Part shown: positions 37,654 to 49,962 of the stretch, in pieces
Position numbering within the stretch: the stretch's first letter is position 1
Layout: every line of letters begins with the position of its first letter
Assembly (NCBI GenBank): GCA_030760725.1
Contig: JASWHV010000017.1
Coordinates: forward strand, 6,364,959 to 6,428,958
Source of the DNA: Neostapfia colusana
Lineage: Eukaryota > Streptophyta > Magnoliopsida > Poales > Poaceae
Direction of reading: 5' to 3'
DNA length: 64,000 nt
The notes under the pieces: model-generated
The model's input: the letters and a program-made list of their open reading frames with translations, nothing else
What the model was told of the DNA's origin: nothing
Databases searched by the model: none
Position numbers and translations under genes: made by a program

Positions 37654-37815
37654 ATGGACCGGAACCTGAGCGGGTTGCTGATCGGGTGCGTGGGCGCCGC
37701 CGTGACGCTGCTGGCGTACCAGCAGACGGTGGTTTCCAGCACGCAGTGCATCGCCGCCGGGTTCTGCGTCCTCATCCTCGGGCTCCTCGTCAAGGAAGGC
37801 TTCATCTCCCTCTGA
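37654..37815 (+). CDS. Small two-pass membrane protein, 53 residues
   Basis: A short intronless frame starting MDRNLSGLLIGCVGAAVTLL and ending LGLLVKEGFISL, followed by TGA. Two hydrophobic segments (about 6-22 and 32-48) are separated by the polar QQTVVSSTQC. Codon use is GC-rich at third positions like real genes here (GCC, CTC, GTC), and the ATG is preceded by a GGCGGCGGGC leader. Downstream sequence to about 38050 looks like a 3' UTR. I believe similar tiny membrane proteins occur in other plants, but no function is known to me. The longer frames on either strand here lack these features. Confidence 0.65.
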   Translation: MDRNLSGLLIGCVGAAVTLLAYQQTVVSSTQCIAAGFCVLILGLLVKEGFISL

Positions 37816-38867
37816 TGCGCCTGAGGCATCACCTCTCAAGCTCCCGTCGTTCCGCGGCCTGTTCTTCTGCTCTGCTTCGGTTTCCGCAGCTGCCGATGTG
37901 TGATCTTCCCGCTCTTCAGAAAGGAGGGGGTAGCTTTTTCCCATAATACTAGTTATCTTAGTAGTTTATCGAGCCAGGTTGCGGGATGGAAGTTCCAAGT
38001 CAGTCAAACTGTTTGTATCTTGTACCGTGTACTTTCCTTTGAATGATGAACAGAACCACGGAGCTACATGGTTTCTCGCTTTAGCTGAACACTTTGCCCC
38101 TATTTATTTTCTACTGACACGTTGATGTGCTAGTTCGTCTGTGTTTCACTCATGAAGTATATTAGCTGCTTGGTTGTGTGATTTCCTATGTTGAACTAAA
38201 CAGAAATCTATGAACAATTTGTTGGTACCACCAATTCGGATGTTATACTCTCATTATAACTCGTGATCAATCTTGTTCAGAGAGGAGTACGTCCCCATCG
38301 CAGCAACCACGGCCGCGAGGTTGCGGGCATCGTCGTCGTCAATTCGTCCTCGCCATTCGGTTGCGGCCATGTGCGCGACGGCCGGCCAGCCATGGGTAAC
38401 GTCAGTTCGCAGATCCGTGAGTCGGGTTGGCTGTCTCACGAATCGTTTTATATATTTCGTCGATGGATCGCCCCACCGCGCGCGCGGGCACCGAGGCTGT
38501 CCTTCGTATCGCGTGTCCTGCGACCCAGAAAGTTGTTTATCCGCCGCGCACGGTGCTCGATGGAGACTTGAGGCCGAGGTGTACGCACGCACCGTGATAT
38601 GAGGAAGAAGAAATACTGCGTTTGGATTGACCCCGAAGATGTGCCACCTCAGCCATGCATCATAAGCTGCATGCAATCGTAGCTGGAGGATAGTTTAAAG
38701 TAGCAGGAGCGGAGGAAGAAAGTGTCATCGTCTTTGAGCACGGCAGATCGGCTTATCGTGGGAGCTGACCAGCGTACAAGCACTTATGAGCATTATTTTC
38801 TAGCTAGGCAACAAAACTCCCGGTGCAATCGCGAGCGTCGTCGCGCTGCCGCAAGCAGCTAAAGAGA

Positions 38868-40445
38868 TCATGACGACAACAGCTCGCGGACAATCTGCGC
38901 GAGCGAGTCGTACGTCCCGGTGACCGCCACCAGCGAGCCCAGCGCCATGATCGCCACGACCGCCGCGGCCTCGGCGGCACGGCGCGGTGGGCCGCACACC
39001 CGGACGTAGCAGGCGCACGGCAGCAGCATGCACGCGCCCACGCTGAGCAGCGACCCCACCAGCGCCATCAGGTACCCGAAGAAGGGCACCTCCAGCGCCA
39101 CGGCCACCGTGCTCAGCACCAGCAGCGTCCGCACCGCCACCGAGACGGCGGCCGCGCTCCTCCCGCCGCCGCCGCCGCCGCGGACGATCCTCTCCTCGAT
39201 GGCCGTGGCGATCGGCGTCACCACCAGCGCGTACTTGGAGAAGGGGTTGATCAGCGTCGTGAAGATGGCGACCTTGGAGCTCAGCTTCGCCGCGGGCAGG
39301 TTCAGCGTCACCTGGGACTCCACGCCGTCGCCGTACATGAGGTAGCCCAGCACGGCCATGGCCCCGTAGTTGAGCGTGCACAGCACGAAGCATATTGCCA
39401 GCATCTGCGTCGTGTTGGAATAAATTTTGAAACAGAGTTGCCCACCAGTGAAATCATCGACACACAGGAATGATCAACGTGTCCATGAAAAATTTTAGAG
39501 GACAGGATACGATCGATCGATCGATCGAATACCTTTGGGAACCGGGACTTGTCCTTCATCGAGGTGTAGAGAGTCGGGAACACGGCGTGGCCGCAGTAGC
39601 AGAAGGTGTACAGCCCGAGGGCCGTGGGGAGCCCGGCGGGCCGCAGCGCCGTCGTCCCCGGTCCGGCGAAGCCCACGCCGTCGACGGCCGCGGCCCAGAG
39701 CACGCTGAGGACGATGACGGCCGACGCGAACACGCCCGTGGCGGAGACGTACGCGAGCACGCCGAGGCCGCGCAGCCACGTCGTTGGCGCGACCACGATC
39801 GCGACGAGCGCGACGAACAGCTGCCTCCCGGCGAGCGTCACGGGGCCCAGGACGACGCGGGCGCCGGGGAAGAGCTTGTCGAGGTTGTCCCCGTCGAGGA
39901 TGAGGAAGCCGATGGCCACGAGGTAGAGCTCGGCATACATGCAGGCCGACACGAGGAGGCGGCCGCCGCGGCCGAAGGCGCGCTCGCCTATGTCCGGGTA
40001 CGTCCGGATGGTCGGGTCCGCGGACATGCAGCGCTGGAGGAGGAGGGCCGGTGTACCAGCAGATGGAGGCCACGGCGGCGAGCAGCGCCAGGCTCAGCCA
40101 CCCCCCCTCCGCGAGCGCGTACGGCACCGACAGTAGTCCGACCCCTGACGGGATATTAAACAGTAGTGTTTAGGCAAGGTTAGAATCACGGATAAGCAAT
40201 ACTGGAAGCAGGGAAATAATTTTATTACCTGACAAGGCGTTGAGGCCGTTGAGGCAGGTCTGCACGAAGCTGGCATTGCCGTCATCGTCGTCGTACGCTC
40301 CGACCCCGTTCTCCAACGACGCCGCCTTGATCTCCGGTCGGCGTGATGCGACCTCGTCGTGGCGACCAAGGAGCGGCTCGTCATAGCCCACCGGCACAGG
40401 GTAACCAGCCGGATAGATCGTCGACGCGCGCGAACCGACTGCCAT
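38868..40445 (-). CDS. AVT1-like vacuolar amino acid transporter, frameshifted
   Basis: Amino acid/auxin permease family, AVT1 branch; in plants and yeast these move neutral amino acids across the vacuolar membrane. Three exons: 40229-40445, 39533-40144 and 38868-39404. The N-terminal region is hydrophilic with an acidic stretch (AYDDDDGNASF), followed by the first membrane segment LNALSGVGLLSVPYALAEGG. Further recognisable blocks are MSADPTIRTYPDIGERAFGR, LGLYTFCYCGHAVFPTLYTS, CFVLCTLNYGAMAVLGYLMY and INPFSKYALVVTPIATAIE. About 454 residues would be expected. In exon 2, after SICWYTG, one extra G/C at 40045-40047 shifts the frame so that the family's LLLQRC is read out of phase; everything after is intact. 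It is either a real inactivating insertion or an assembly error in a GGAGGAGGAGGG run. Confidence 0.88.
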
Positions 40446-40484
40446 CTCTCGCGCTCTGCTAAACAACAACGCTACTTCTACTTG

Positions 40485-40492
40485 TTTATATA
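40485..40492 (-). promoter_or_regulatory. TATA box of the AVT1-like gene
   Basis: TATATAAA on the minus strand, 40 bp before the chosen ATG (40445). If used, the leader would be only about 10-15 nt, unusually short. Confidence 0.5.
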
Positions 40493-41418
40493 CGACCGTA
40501 CGCTGCGTAGTTTAGGAGCACGAGGTGGCGACAGCAGCGGATTAAGACTTTACATCAGAGAAGGAAAAGCTTGCTTTTGGACTCCAGAACAAGTGGCGAA
40601 GTAAAATGTGTGAAACCATCTAAATCTGGCTCAAGTCACAAATGTGAGATGGATAAACACCCAAAGGTGAATAGTGAGTTGGTTTAGAGAAGATAGAGGG
40701 TTAAGTAAACCAAATAAAAATATTAACAAATTAAGTGGACTCTCGACATATTTTAAGAGATTAACATACACTTCTTCCTTTTAAAACACAGGGAAGAAGA
40801 GCACGACCTCTGGACGGTGGATTAGGCCAATGCAACTTTTTTCCCGGGTAAGGTAAATATTCAATAACATCTCTCGATCTCTCTCTTAACATAAGTATCG
40901 TGCACGATGAGTAATGAATGAGGGCACCACATGACTCAAAGCGACGTGCACAGGCTCGTATTATGGGACCGTGCAAATTTCTAGGTACAGCTGCAACCGG
41001 ACAACTATTTCTCATGCATGCTCGCTATAAGATTCCAATATTTCTTCGAGCGGGCTAGAGTTTCATCTAGTATTATGCAAAGCCATACACCAGCTGTCCA
41101 GCTCCACGTGTGAACCAGCTGCCAAGCGCATGCAGACGAGAGCTCATGTCGATCTGGAGATTTTGATTTTTTTTCTTTCTTTTCTGTGGTTTTACCAGTG
41201 ACGAACTGGCTCTTAAACCATGCAAAGTCAAATGGGCGGGTGTTGCCACATCAGTGTCACGCAGGAAATGTGGCATATATACAATAGTGAACAACGAGAA
41301 ACGAGGCACCTCATGACTCAGGTGAAACTGCACGAGCTTTGTGTTGTGGGACCCTGCAATTTTGTAGGTATATAGCAGCAGCCGAGCGAATCTTTGTTGC
41401 GCTCAGTACAAGATTCTA

Positions 41419-41673
41419 CTACCTTTGTCTCACCATGCATAAGTTTATTTTTATATATGGTCAAAGTCAAACTTAACTAATTTTAACCAAGTTTATAAAA
41501 ATATTAACCGTCTATCACATAAAATAAATATATTATGAGAATACAAATTATTGTGAATCTAATAGTACTTATATGATGTTATAGAAATTAATATCTTTAT
41601 ACTTAATCAAAGTTCTATTAGTTTGACTTTGACCAACTACACAAATGGACTTAATTTGAGTGGGAGGGAGGAG
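41419..41673. mobile_element. Stowaway-like MITE, 255 bp
   Basis: Flanked by TA. The right end (complement CTCCTCCCTCCCACTCAAAT) and the left end CTACCTTTGTCTCACCATGC are only loosely complementary. The internal inverted words GTCAAAGTCAAAC and GTTTGACTTTGAC are clear and typical of this MITE type. Confidence 0.65.
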
Positions 41674-41808
41674 TAATATTTTTCGAGTGGCCTCGATTTT
41701 CCTCCTCGTTTGTAGGTATATTACCGAGTATAGAGTAGGTGCTGCCAAGTCAGTTCGAGGAGCACAATACTCTGCCCGCCTCGTTTTGCGCCGAGCGCGC
41801 GGCCCCTG

Positions 41809-43949
41809 TGTAACACCCACATTTTCCTCTGGCCCAGCCCACACCCCCCCCCCAAACGCGGCCCCTCGAGGCAGAGGCTGTCAGTGTTGTGCCCTCTGCC
41901 CTGCGCCGCCTGCACCTGATCTGAATGTTTTGCTTTGTGCCCTTTTCCTTGATCTGATCAGGTCGAAGGGTTCGCTTGATATGTGTTGTGTTCGGCCACA
42001 TCGGACCTCGCATGCTAAGTGTCCGTTTAGCTTTCCTTTCCATATGTATGGCATGATGAGCTGAATCCTGAATGGAGTAAAGCTTGTTCCAAAGACTTGA
42101 GCCTTCTGTTGTTTGCAGAACCATTTTAACCTCTGCTATTGTGCATTCCTCTTTTAATCCAATGCTAATTTCACATGTTAGAAAAAAAACCTTATGCTTT
42201 GAATAGATTTATGTGTTGGTCGATTCCCCCTCCTACTCTCAACAATTCGTTGACCTAACACAGTGTGCGACGTAGTAGGGTTGTCGGAAAGCTCTCCCGA
42301 AAGCTCCCTGACGCGGATCGGCACCCCAACCTTGTCTTCGCCGATCACCGAACACGTCTCGGACCCGAAGAACACGCGAGAAGGACATCCCAACGGCGAT
42401 CCCGACGGTGCCCGAGGAACGTCGCCGCTCCTCCACGCCGCGAGCCGTAATCTTCTCCTTTTTCGGGCCGCACGGACCCTCCAGGCTATACATGTGTACA
42501 CGGACGAACAAGAAACAACGCGAAGACTTTGAAGATCGAGAGTTCAACTCCAGACTGAGCAACGATATCACAAAAAGGCAAGTGCCCTTGACCATTTTGC
42601 TCCTTCTTAGGATTATTAGTTAGAATCTGCATGCATTGTCTTTAACATGAATCCCATGATAGGCTGTTTACTAGAATTTCCATATTATCTCCCTTGTAGC
42701 CTGGGTATGGGTTAGCTAGATTTTACTACATGTCGTTTATTGATGCTTAGCCCTGCTTAGTAGATGGGATGGGAGTAATTTACATTAATGTTTAATTATC
42801 ATGATCATTGAGATGTTGTGTGGAGATATATATATATTGTATATATGTGGGGATGTAGAGATAGGGATCTAGCAGGCTGGTTGGTCTATGGTGGGTGCCG
42901 AGTGCACGAGACTCGGGTTTGTGGTTAGTGGCCTGTGTAGATCCTAAGGACCGGTTCGTGAGACCCGTCAACTGGCTTATACAGTGCCACCACAAGAACT
43001 GGTATGGGACAGTGTGACTAAGTAATTAGGTGCATTCCTGATGTAGTGTGAGTGTGTGGTAGGTGCGGGGAATGGGAGTCGAGCGGGACTACCCTAGGAT
43101 CCGCAAGGCTCAAGAGGGGGCCACTACAGGCGGAGGTGAAAAAGACTCCAGGAGGCCGCAGGGGTGAAACCTCAGTGGGCTCATGCTCGTCGGGATTCCC
43201 TTTGTAAAGGTCACATCGTGATCTCCTGGCCGCACACCTTAGGAACTGTGAAATGTGGCTAGCTACCACGGACAAAAGGGAGGTTTTAGTCCACCTGGTG
43301 ACAGGGGACGGAATCACGACTTGTGGGTAAAGGGTACAAACTCTGCAGAGTCAAAACTGTCTAGACAGCCGTGCTCACGGTCAAGAGCGGGCTAGTAACT
43401 CTCTCATGATTAGTATGGTTTGGTTGATGGTCTTGGATTGATTGGTTTTGGTATGTGGTTGGTGGTTTTGGGAGATGGATACAGTTGGACTTGGAGATAC
43501 TTCGATACTGGGTTGGGATGGTTGAGACTTTCACCTAGTAAATAGGATGCTTAATAAGACTAAGGTATATGTTGCTTAGTGCATAAGCCGTGTTTAGCCT
43601 TTCTTGATTCTTGCCTCATCATGCATAAAACTTTCCTACACTTGCTGAGTACATTATATACTCAGGCATTTGTCTTTTTACTCTTTTATAATTGTTGCTC
43701 AGTGAAAAGAAGATCAAATGAAGACGGGGTGAAGAAGGTCACGTAGCTGCCAGTCGATTCGCCTGTGGACGACCCTAGAAGATTCTCTTCTTCCGCTGCT
43801 ATCCGAAACTCATTTTTAAGGTATGAATGTCGTTTATATTCGATATATATAACTGTTTATCACTAGCTGTCCTACGTGTATGATGAAACCGATCCTGACA
43901 TATATATAGATTGCGGCCGGTTTTGCACTTTGTAAAACCAGACGTGACA
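41809..43949 (+). mobile_element. Probable solo LTR (gypsy type)
   Basis: 2141 bp starting TGTAACACCC and ending GACGTGACA, with TG...CA termini and near-matching 5-bp flanks (CCCTG and CACTG). The 3' part has CACTTGCTGAGTACATTATA followed by a TACTCAGGCATTTG run, a wording I associate with LTRs of grass gypsy elements (Tekay/Del-like). No gag-pol genes adjoin it, so internal DNA was probably removed by LTR-LTR recombination. The flanks differ by one base, so the boundaries are likely but not certain. Confidence 0.6.
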
Positions 43950-45442
43950 CACTGCCTCTGCCTCTGCTTTCGGCGGCCGCGTCGTAGCCCACGGGCAACC
44001 GGTTAACCAGCCGCAGTAGCTGCAGCCGCGCGTACTTCTGTCGTCGATCAATCGATCGGATGTTAAGCCATGAACGCTTACCTAGTCGAGCATGTTCCTC
44101 GTCAACCTTTTTATGTGCATGCACCAGCAAACAGCTCGGGGTTATTAGGTCAGCCCACATGCATGGATCAACGAGACAGAAACGCTTGTGTGAATAATTA
44201 ACCACGCGCCAGCTCCACGTGCCCTTTACATGCATGTCACAAACAGACGAGACCTACTCTGGAAATCACAAAGGTGCTTCGTATAGAAACAATCATGGAA
44301 GCGCCTCGACGTCGTCGTTCATCTTGTAGTTCGTGGATCGGATGCGAGATGGTTCCGGCAGCTGGTTGCTCTGATTCGACGACGGCACAGCAGGGACAGC
44401 AGCGTCTCCGTGGACACCGGGATCTCGGGGGGCGCAGCGCCGAGCTGTTCCCGCTGTCGTGCGCGCACTGGCATGCAGCCCCCAAAAAGGCTCAGCCGCC
44501 GGGACCCGGCACGAACATGGCGTGTGTGGCGGCTTGTCGTTTCCCCTTTGGCCGCCGCCGCGCGCGCGCCAGCGTGCCCACCACCATCTGCTGGGGCTCT
44601 CGTGCCGTCCTCGCCGCGACGACAGCACCGCAGCTGGCCGACGCAGCAGCCGGAATCATTGGGTACCGGCGTATTACTTACTGCCAGGTCAATGAATCAC
44701 TGGCTCGTCGTGAAAGCGTGATTCCAAGGAGGAATACACGCCGGCATTTGACCGACAGCCCGATCGAGAAGAGACGCATCAGCGGACGCGACGGTCGTTT
44801 CGGCGAAACTCAAGTTTGAGGCGCGACAATATGCTCGGCGTCGAAACAGGACAACGGCGAGAAGCCAAGCAACGGACAAGGCGAGTTTTGCTCCAACGTT
44901 TTTGGCTGGCAAGCGGCAGCCATGACGCCTTGACACGTCAGCAGGACGCATCATGGAAGCTAACGACGCTGATGCCTCGTTGGCAGAGATGTTGTATGAA
45001 AGTTACGTCGACGATCGTCTGAGGGCCGCCGTTGATCTTGGAGCGTGGGCGTGGCGTTGACACGTTTTGAGTTGGTAAGAGATGGGCTTGCGTGTGGGCT
45101 TATTTTTTCTTTTTGGGAATTTTTTTACACCCCGAACAATGACAAGACACGCTGCTGTCTCGTTCCACCTTGTGACCTTATCCTGCCCAATGCAGAAAAC
45201 AAACGAAAGTTTGGAACTAAAGGTTCCCCACTGATGAGCGAGTGTTTACAAGTCAACAGGTAAATATCATGCATGGTGGACTTTACTTTTTTTTTTGTCC
45301 AGACTGAATCACTCAACCGTATTTTCAGAATGCGTGTTCACAGGAGAGAGTGGATGCAAGGCTTGAACGGGGAACGCCGTTGCAACAACACCAAAAGAAA
45401 AAAAAGAACCCTTTGTTTCTACTGTCTTTTCGATCCAAACAG

Positions 45443-48400
45443 CTATTTCAACACTGAATCACTGAGGAATCTGAGCGCAGGGACGCCTTTCAGTTCCACG
45501 TCGAGGAGTGGTACTTGGATCAGCTCCAGGCCGCCTAGTTCGCAGTCCTTCCTTATCGCATTGAAGGCACGTGCTTCTTCCTGAAATCGATTTGCATTCA
45601 GATGGTAGTAGTAGTTTGCACCACAATCGAAATCGTGAAAATTTGAGAAACATGTAGTGCACTATCCATTCCGAAACCACTTTGCTCGCCACTCTACTCC
45701 CATCCATTGATAGAAAAAAGAAATGTGCGGTAAATTTGTACTCGGTGGATCCGTTGTTTCCAAATCGAGGAAATGCTATGACTTGTAAGAGTGTCAGTGC
45801 GTACCCTTCGTTTTGCAGCGCAGAATCTGCAGTCGGAAGCAGATGGCGGCAATACTTTATTTACTACAAGCCTCCTAATGTGTGCACCATCCTTCTTTAA
45901 AGATGCATGGTATCTTGCTGATTCAGTAACCGCCATCATCTGAGGAAACAAGCACCCACGAGTAAGAATCAACAGAGTTTTCTTTCTACCTTTTGTATTG
46001 GATAGTGGATAATGCCAAACAACCTAGTTCCTATGGCTCATGTGAAGTCTATGTACACAAGAGTAAACGTGCCATCAAAATATGAAGGACAATACTTATC
46101 TATATTGTTTCCTACTCCATATGCTATAACAGAATATAACTACAAATGGCACAAATAACTATTGCTGCAGTTGCAGAAGGGGTTGTATTTTTACCGTTGG
46201 AATCGTCACAATGATGAATTCTGTTGACTGTGGATTGTACAACACCTCACGTGCTCTCGCAATATGTTGTCCAAACTTTTCTAGAACTTCCTGTAGCCCG
46301 GCACAGGCAGCCTTCATGAAAGGAGATGATCAGGTTCCAGTTTGCTTTTCAACACACAATAAATCTTGTTCAACTGGGAAATACTGTAGACTTACATCTA
46401 GTTGCTCTTTCTGAAGAATTGATTTAGGAATTGGCTGGGAGCGAACTGCATTTACAACCTGAAATAACCATGGGCTATAACACATATCATAGTTATTAAG
46501 GCGGTAAGGCGACATAAGGCGACCTACCCCTTTTTATCTTTTAAGCGATAAGGCGTAAGGCGAGGCGACACCTTAGTAATATATAAATATAGGAAAATTC
46601 CAAATAAATGAGGATAAAAGTAGTAATTAGCACATAGAAAATTAATTTATATCTCAGCCCAGCCCACTTTAGCCTCTTCTCTACCTCAGCCCAGCCCAGC
46701 CTCCTCTTCTCTGTCTCACGCTACGCTCTCATCTCCCGCACACCGCCGCCCTCTGCCCACCCCTCCCCCCCGCCGCCCTCCCAGGCCGGCTCGCCCTCTG
46801 CCCGCACGCCCCTCCCCCCCCAGGCCGTCTCGCCCTCTGCCGCACACCGCCGCCCGACCCCCCCTGCCGGATCTGCTTCCCCCGACGCTCGATCTCTGTT
46901 CGCTGGATCTGCTCCCCCCCCCCCCCCGCCGCCTCACTGTGCGCGGGCGCCGCCGCCTTCCCCGCCTTACGCTGGGATCTAAGGTGACCGGACGCCTTGC
47001 CTTACTGCTTAAGCGACGCCTTAACAACCATGACACATATTACACATTTGCAGAGATAAAATATTATTCCCTGGTTCCAGAAGATTTAAAGGAACACTGA
47101 CAGACATTTCCAATGATTATAAGGTTCATTGTAAACACTTGCGTATATAAAATATTGATTCCAAGACTCAAGGAGATTTAAAGGGAAAAACGCTGATAGA
47201 CAAACTTCAACAATTGTAGATGGTTTGTTGTACTTGCACTTTTATAGCTTAATACATTCTGTCCATAACTATTATTTTCATAGCATCAGTTATATTACAG
47301 TGATGCTACACTGAGACAGAAGGTAGTCAATTATATCATGACTCGTGACTATATGCACACACGTTGAATAGAATTTTCAGTCAATCATATCACGTCTTGT
47401 GACTACGTCAGAGCATGTTTCATAGAATTTTCAGCCTTGCATTTCATAGGAACATACCTACGTAGACAATTTAGTGAATCGGAATTAAACATTTCTTACA
47501 TATCCCAACAGAGTCCAGAAGGACACTAAAACAGGGATTCATACAAAAGATTGGTGTTAAGTTTACAGACATAAACGACCAAATCTCATAGATAAAAAAC
47601 ACACACGTCCAAACAGAAACCATGGGGCAATTTAAGGCAGTGGCCAGAATCTCAGAGATACAAATTTAATCAAAACCCTGATCATAGCTCAATTGTGTAT
47701 GACCTGTGATAAACTCTTCTATCAAATTAACGATACTGTTTGCCCACACCTATATTGAGCTATTTTACTGAAATATCATAAAAAAGTAATAAATAAGTAG
47801 CAAATGCAAACACATATTCAATGAAGTTTTTGGAGCCAGCATAGGGTTATAACAGGTAGATCACTAGTTACATAAAGGCTCACCTTAATGCCCACACTGA
47901 GGGAGTTTCCAATCCAATCAGCATCTGACGTAAGCTTGAGTATATGCCCCTATATAACCAATGTGTAATTGGTAGTAAAAGGAATTAAAAATAACTGAAA
48001 AGCATACTACTATTCAACACAAATATTGTGGTGAGAAGGGAACACACAGTGGACACAGAATCCAGCACTACATGTCTAAACTTATCGCCACCTTGCAGTT
48101 CGACAGATTCTATCAGCTGGAAACGATATACATCAGGTGAAGAGTGATGTAAGGGGGTGCATAAAACAATAATACATCTCCACAAATATATTTTGACAGA
48201 TACCTGTGATAGTGTAAGTACTTCTTTAATTCCTGGGGGGAATCTCTTCAGTACCGCATCCAGCATAGAATTTATAGCCTTGAAAGGTTGGACAATTTAA
48301 AATTTATGCATAAGTATTGTGATCATGCAAGAAATTAGAAGATCACTTCTCTTCTTGAGCAACAGCAAAATAAAGTTTTTTTGGTTGATGGTTGCAAATC

Positions 48401-49848
48401 CTTATGCCATCAGCCATGATCAAATCAAAAGTGTAACTGTCCTCGTGGACCCACTGCTTACTTTCTTACTGTCTACAACTACAATGCTGATTGCTGAAGA
48501 ACTACTATTGATAGTTGATACATGCAAAAGAATGAAAATAGCAACCCCTGTAAAAGTTAAGGCACCATTGTGTGTGGCAAAATTGCCAAAATAGCAATAA
48601 AGATAGGTGCAGTTAGAACATCCATTTAGTCTTGAGATTAATAATCTAGAAAAAAACATCAGAATGAAACTGGAGAAGGAAACCGCATGATTTCCTCGTA
48701 AATTCATACTGGATCCACAGGTATTCCCAGCCCTATCTTTCCCAGTATGTTATTGATCCAAGATCGAGCCTTCAGAGGATCCCCCTTTATCTCCACATGG
48801 TCAATCTGTAAAAGAATGTGTTCCATCCAGTAAGAGTTATTTAAAACGAAACCAGTATGCCAAGAATGAAATCTGCGACATCAGAAAATGCATATCCACT
48901 AACGCCCCTTCGGATCAATTCAGTTGGGGATGAAATGTTCAGATGATCCTTGGACAAGAAATCATCATGTGTATACAAGGATGATTATCATGTTCATTAA
49001 CCCATACATTCATTTTCAAATTGGGCAGCCCCTGCTAGGAGCAATGCACGCCATGTGCTAATACAATAGCATAGAGACTGAAAACAAAATAGAATGACCA
49101 GCATTGTAGTGTAACTTCTCCTACCTGAGCTGCAAAAAGAGAGTCGAATCCATTGATTTGTACGATTTTGCCATCACTTGTCATGCCCTATGAACAGCAT
49201 AAGCAAGATACTGAACAAAAACACTAGAATCAATTCCGGTAGCATGTGCACAAACTAGATTAGCGTTGATACTTGTTCAAACAGATCTCCCAGAGAATGT
49301 GTCGGATCCATAGACGCAATGAGGGTCCGTTCACCCTGGTTGGCGAATCTCACAGCAAGCGACGCGGCTATGCTCGTCTTCCCGACACCACCTTTGCCTC
49401 CAACCACGTAGAACCGCTGTGTACTGGCAATCATATCACCGAATCCGCTACTCACATCCACCAGACTGGAACTGTATCTTTCTGTCCAAAGTTTCAGAAA
49501 GATGCGCAGTCAGTGTTTTGCTTCTACTTCAGGGAGCATCCCAGGTTCTAAGTAATCAGATATGAAGCAAGAGTAATGGGTACAACGAAACTAAACTTAT
49601 GGTATCCCCAATTGTCAACCCTTGATTTCTAGTAGCAACAGAGGAGGGGGGTGCTTGATTTCTGAAGTTCTAAAGCATCGGAAATTGGCTCCGCATTGGC
49701 TTCCCAGGTATATGAAAAGAACAGGACAACAAGGCAAACCTTGTGCGCTCCGGCAAGACACGAGTGGTTCCGTGGCCGACGGCACCGATAAACGGCGGCG
49801 GGAAGCGAGGGCGAGTCGCCGGGCCGTAGGGTTTAGGAGCGGCGCCAT
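45443..49848 (-). CDS. GET3/ArsA-family ATPase, organelle-type, divergent
   Basis: P-loop ATPase of the GET3 family, which in eukaryotes hands tail-anchored membrane proteins to membranes; plant organelle paralogues are less understood. Eleven exons: 49740-49848, 49273-49481, 49125-49187, 48710-48805, 48204-48278, 48048-48116, 47884-47949, 46396-46458, 46195-46311, 45805-45939 and 45443-45580. All join in phase, giving 379 residues. Residues 1-36 look like a transit peptide. GGKGGVGKTS (64-73) is the deviant P-loop, DPTHSLGD is switch I, and DSVSTGHILKL replaces the usual DTAPTGHTLRL of switch II. EFIIVTIPTMMAVTESARYH and the zinc-binding CRFC (326-329) are conserved, and the end GVPALRFLSD is typical. 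The middle is much more divergent and shorter than ordinary GET3B. A hAT element lies in one intron. Confidence 0.88.
46488..47032. mobile_element. Non-autonomous hAT element in GET3-like intron
   Basis: 545 bp bounded by inverted ends CATAGTTATTAAGGCG and CATGGTTGTTAAGGCG (14 of 16 match), with exact 8-bp duplications ACACATAT at 46480-46487 and 47033-47040. Sub-terminal AAGGCG words repeat at both ends. The core is C-rich with poly-C runs. No transposase is encoded. It lies inside the intron between exons 47884-47949 and 46396-46458. Confidence 0.85.
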
Positions 49849-49962
49849 TTGCTACGAAAGAGTAATGCGGGTCGGGGTACTCGGGTAGGGTTAAGAATGA
49901 AGCACGTTCAGAGTTGTAATAGCTTGGATAATTATGCTGTCAAATGGATAACAATTGCTCAC

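Larger units (their letters stand above)
40500..45440. other. Gene-free stretch with MITE and solo LTR
   Basis: No gene could be supported. 41419-41673 is a Stowaway-like MITE and 41809-43949 a probable solo LTR. 44.27-45.05 kb is GC-rich with overlapping frames on both strands and no known domain. 45.1-45.44 kb is probably the 3' UTR of the GET3-like gene. Confidence 0.5.

Noticed and set aside
39470..40159. 229-codon plus-strand frame over the AVT1-like exon 2
   Set aside because: Antisense shadow of a membrane-protein exon; the product is His/Arg/Glu-rich with no domain.
44274..44819. 181-codon plus-strand frame
   Set aside because: GC-rich region with competing frames on both strands and no known domain; kept as intergenic.
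46716..47036. 106-codon Arg/Gly-rich minus-strand frame
   Set aside because: It lies wholly within the non-autonomous hAT element in an intron and has low-complexity content.
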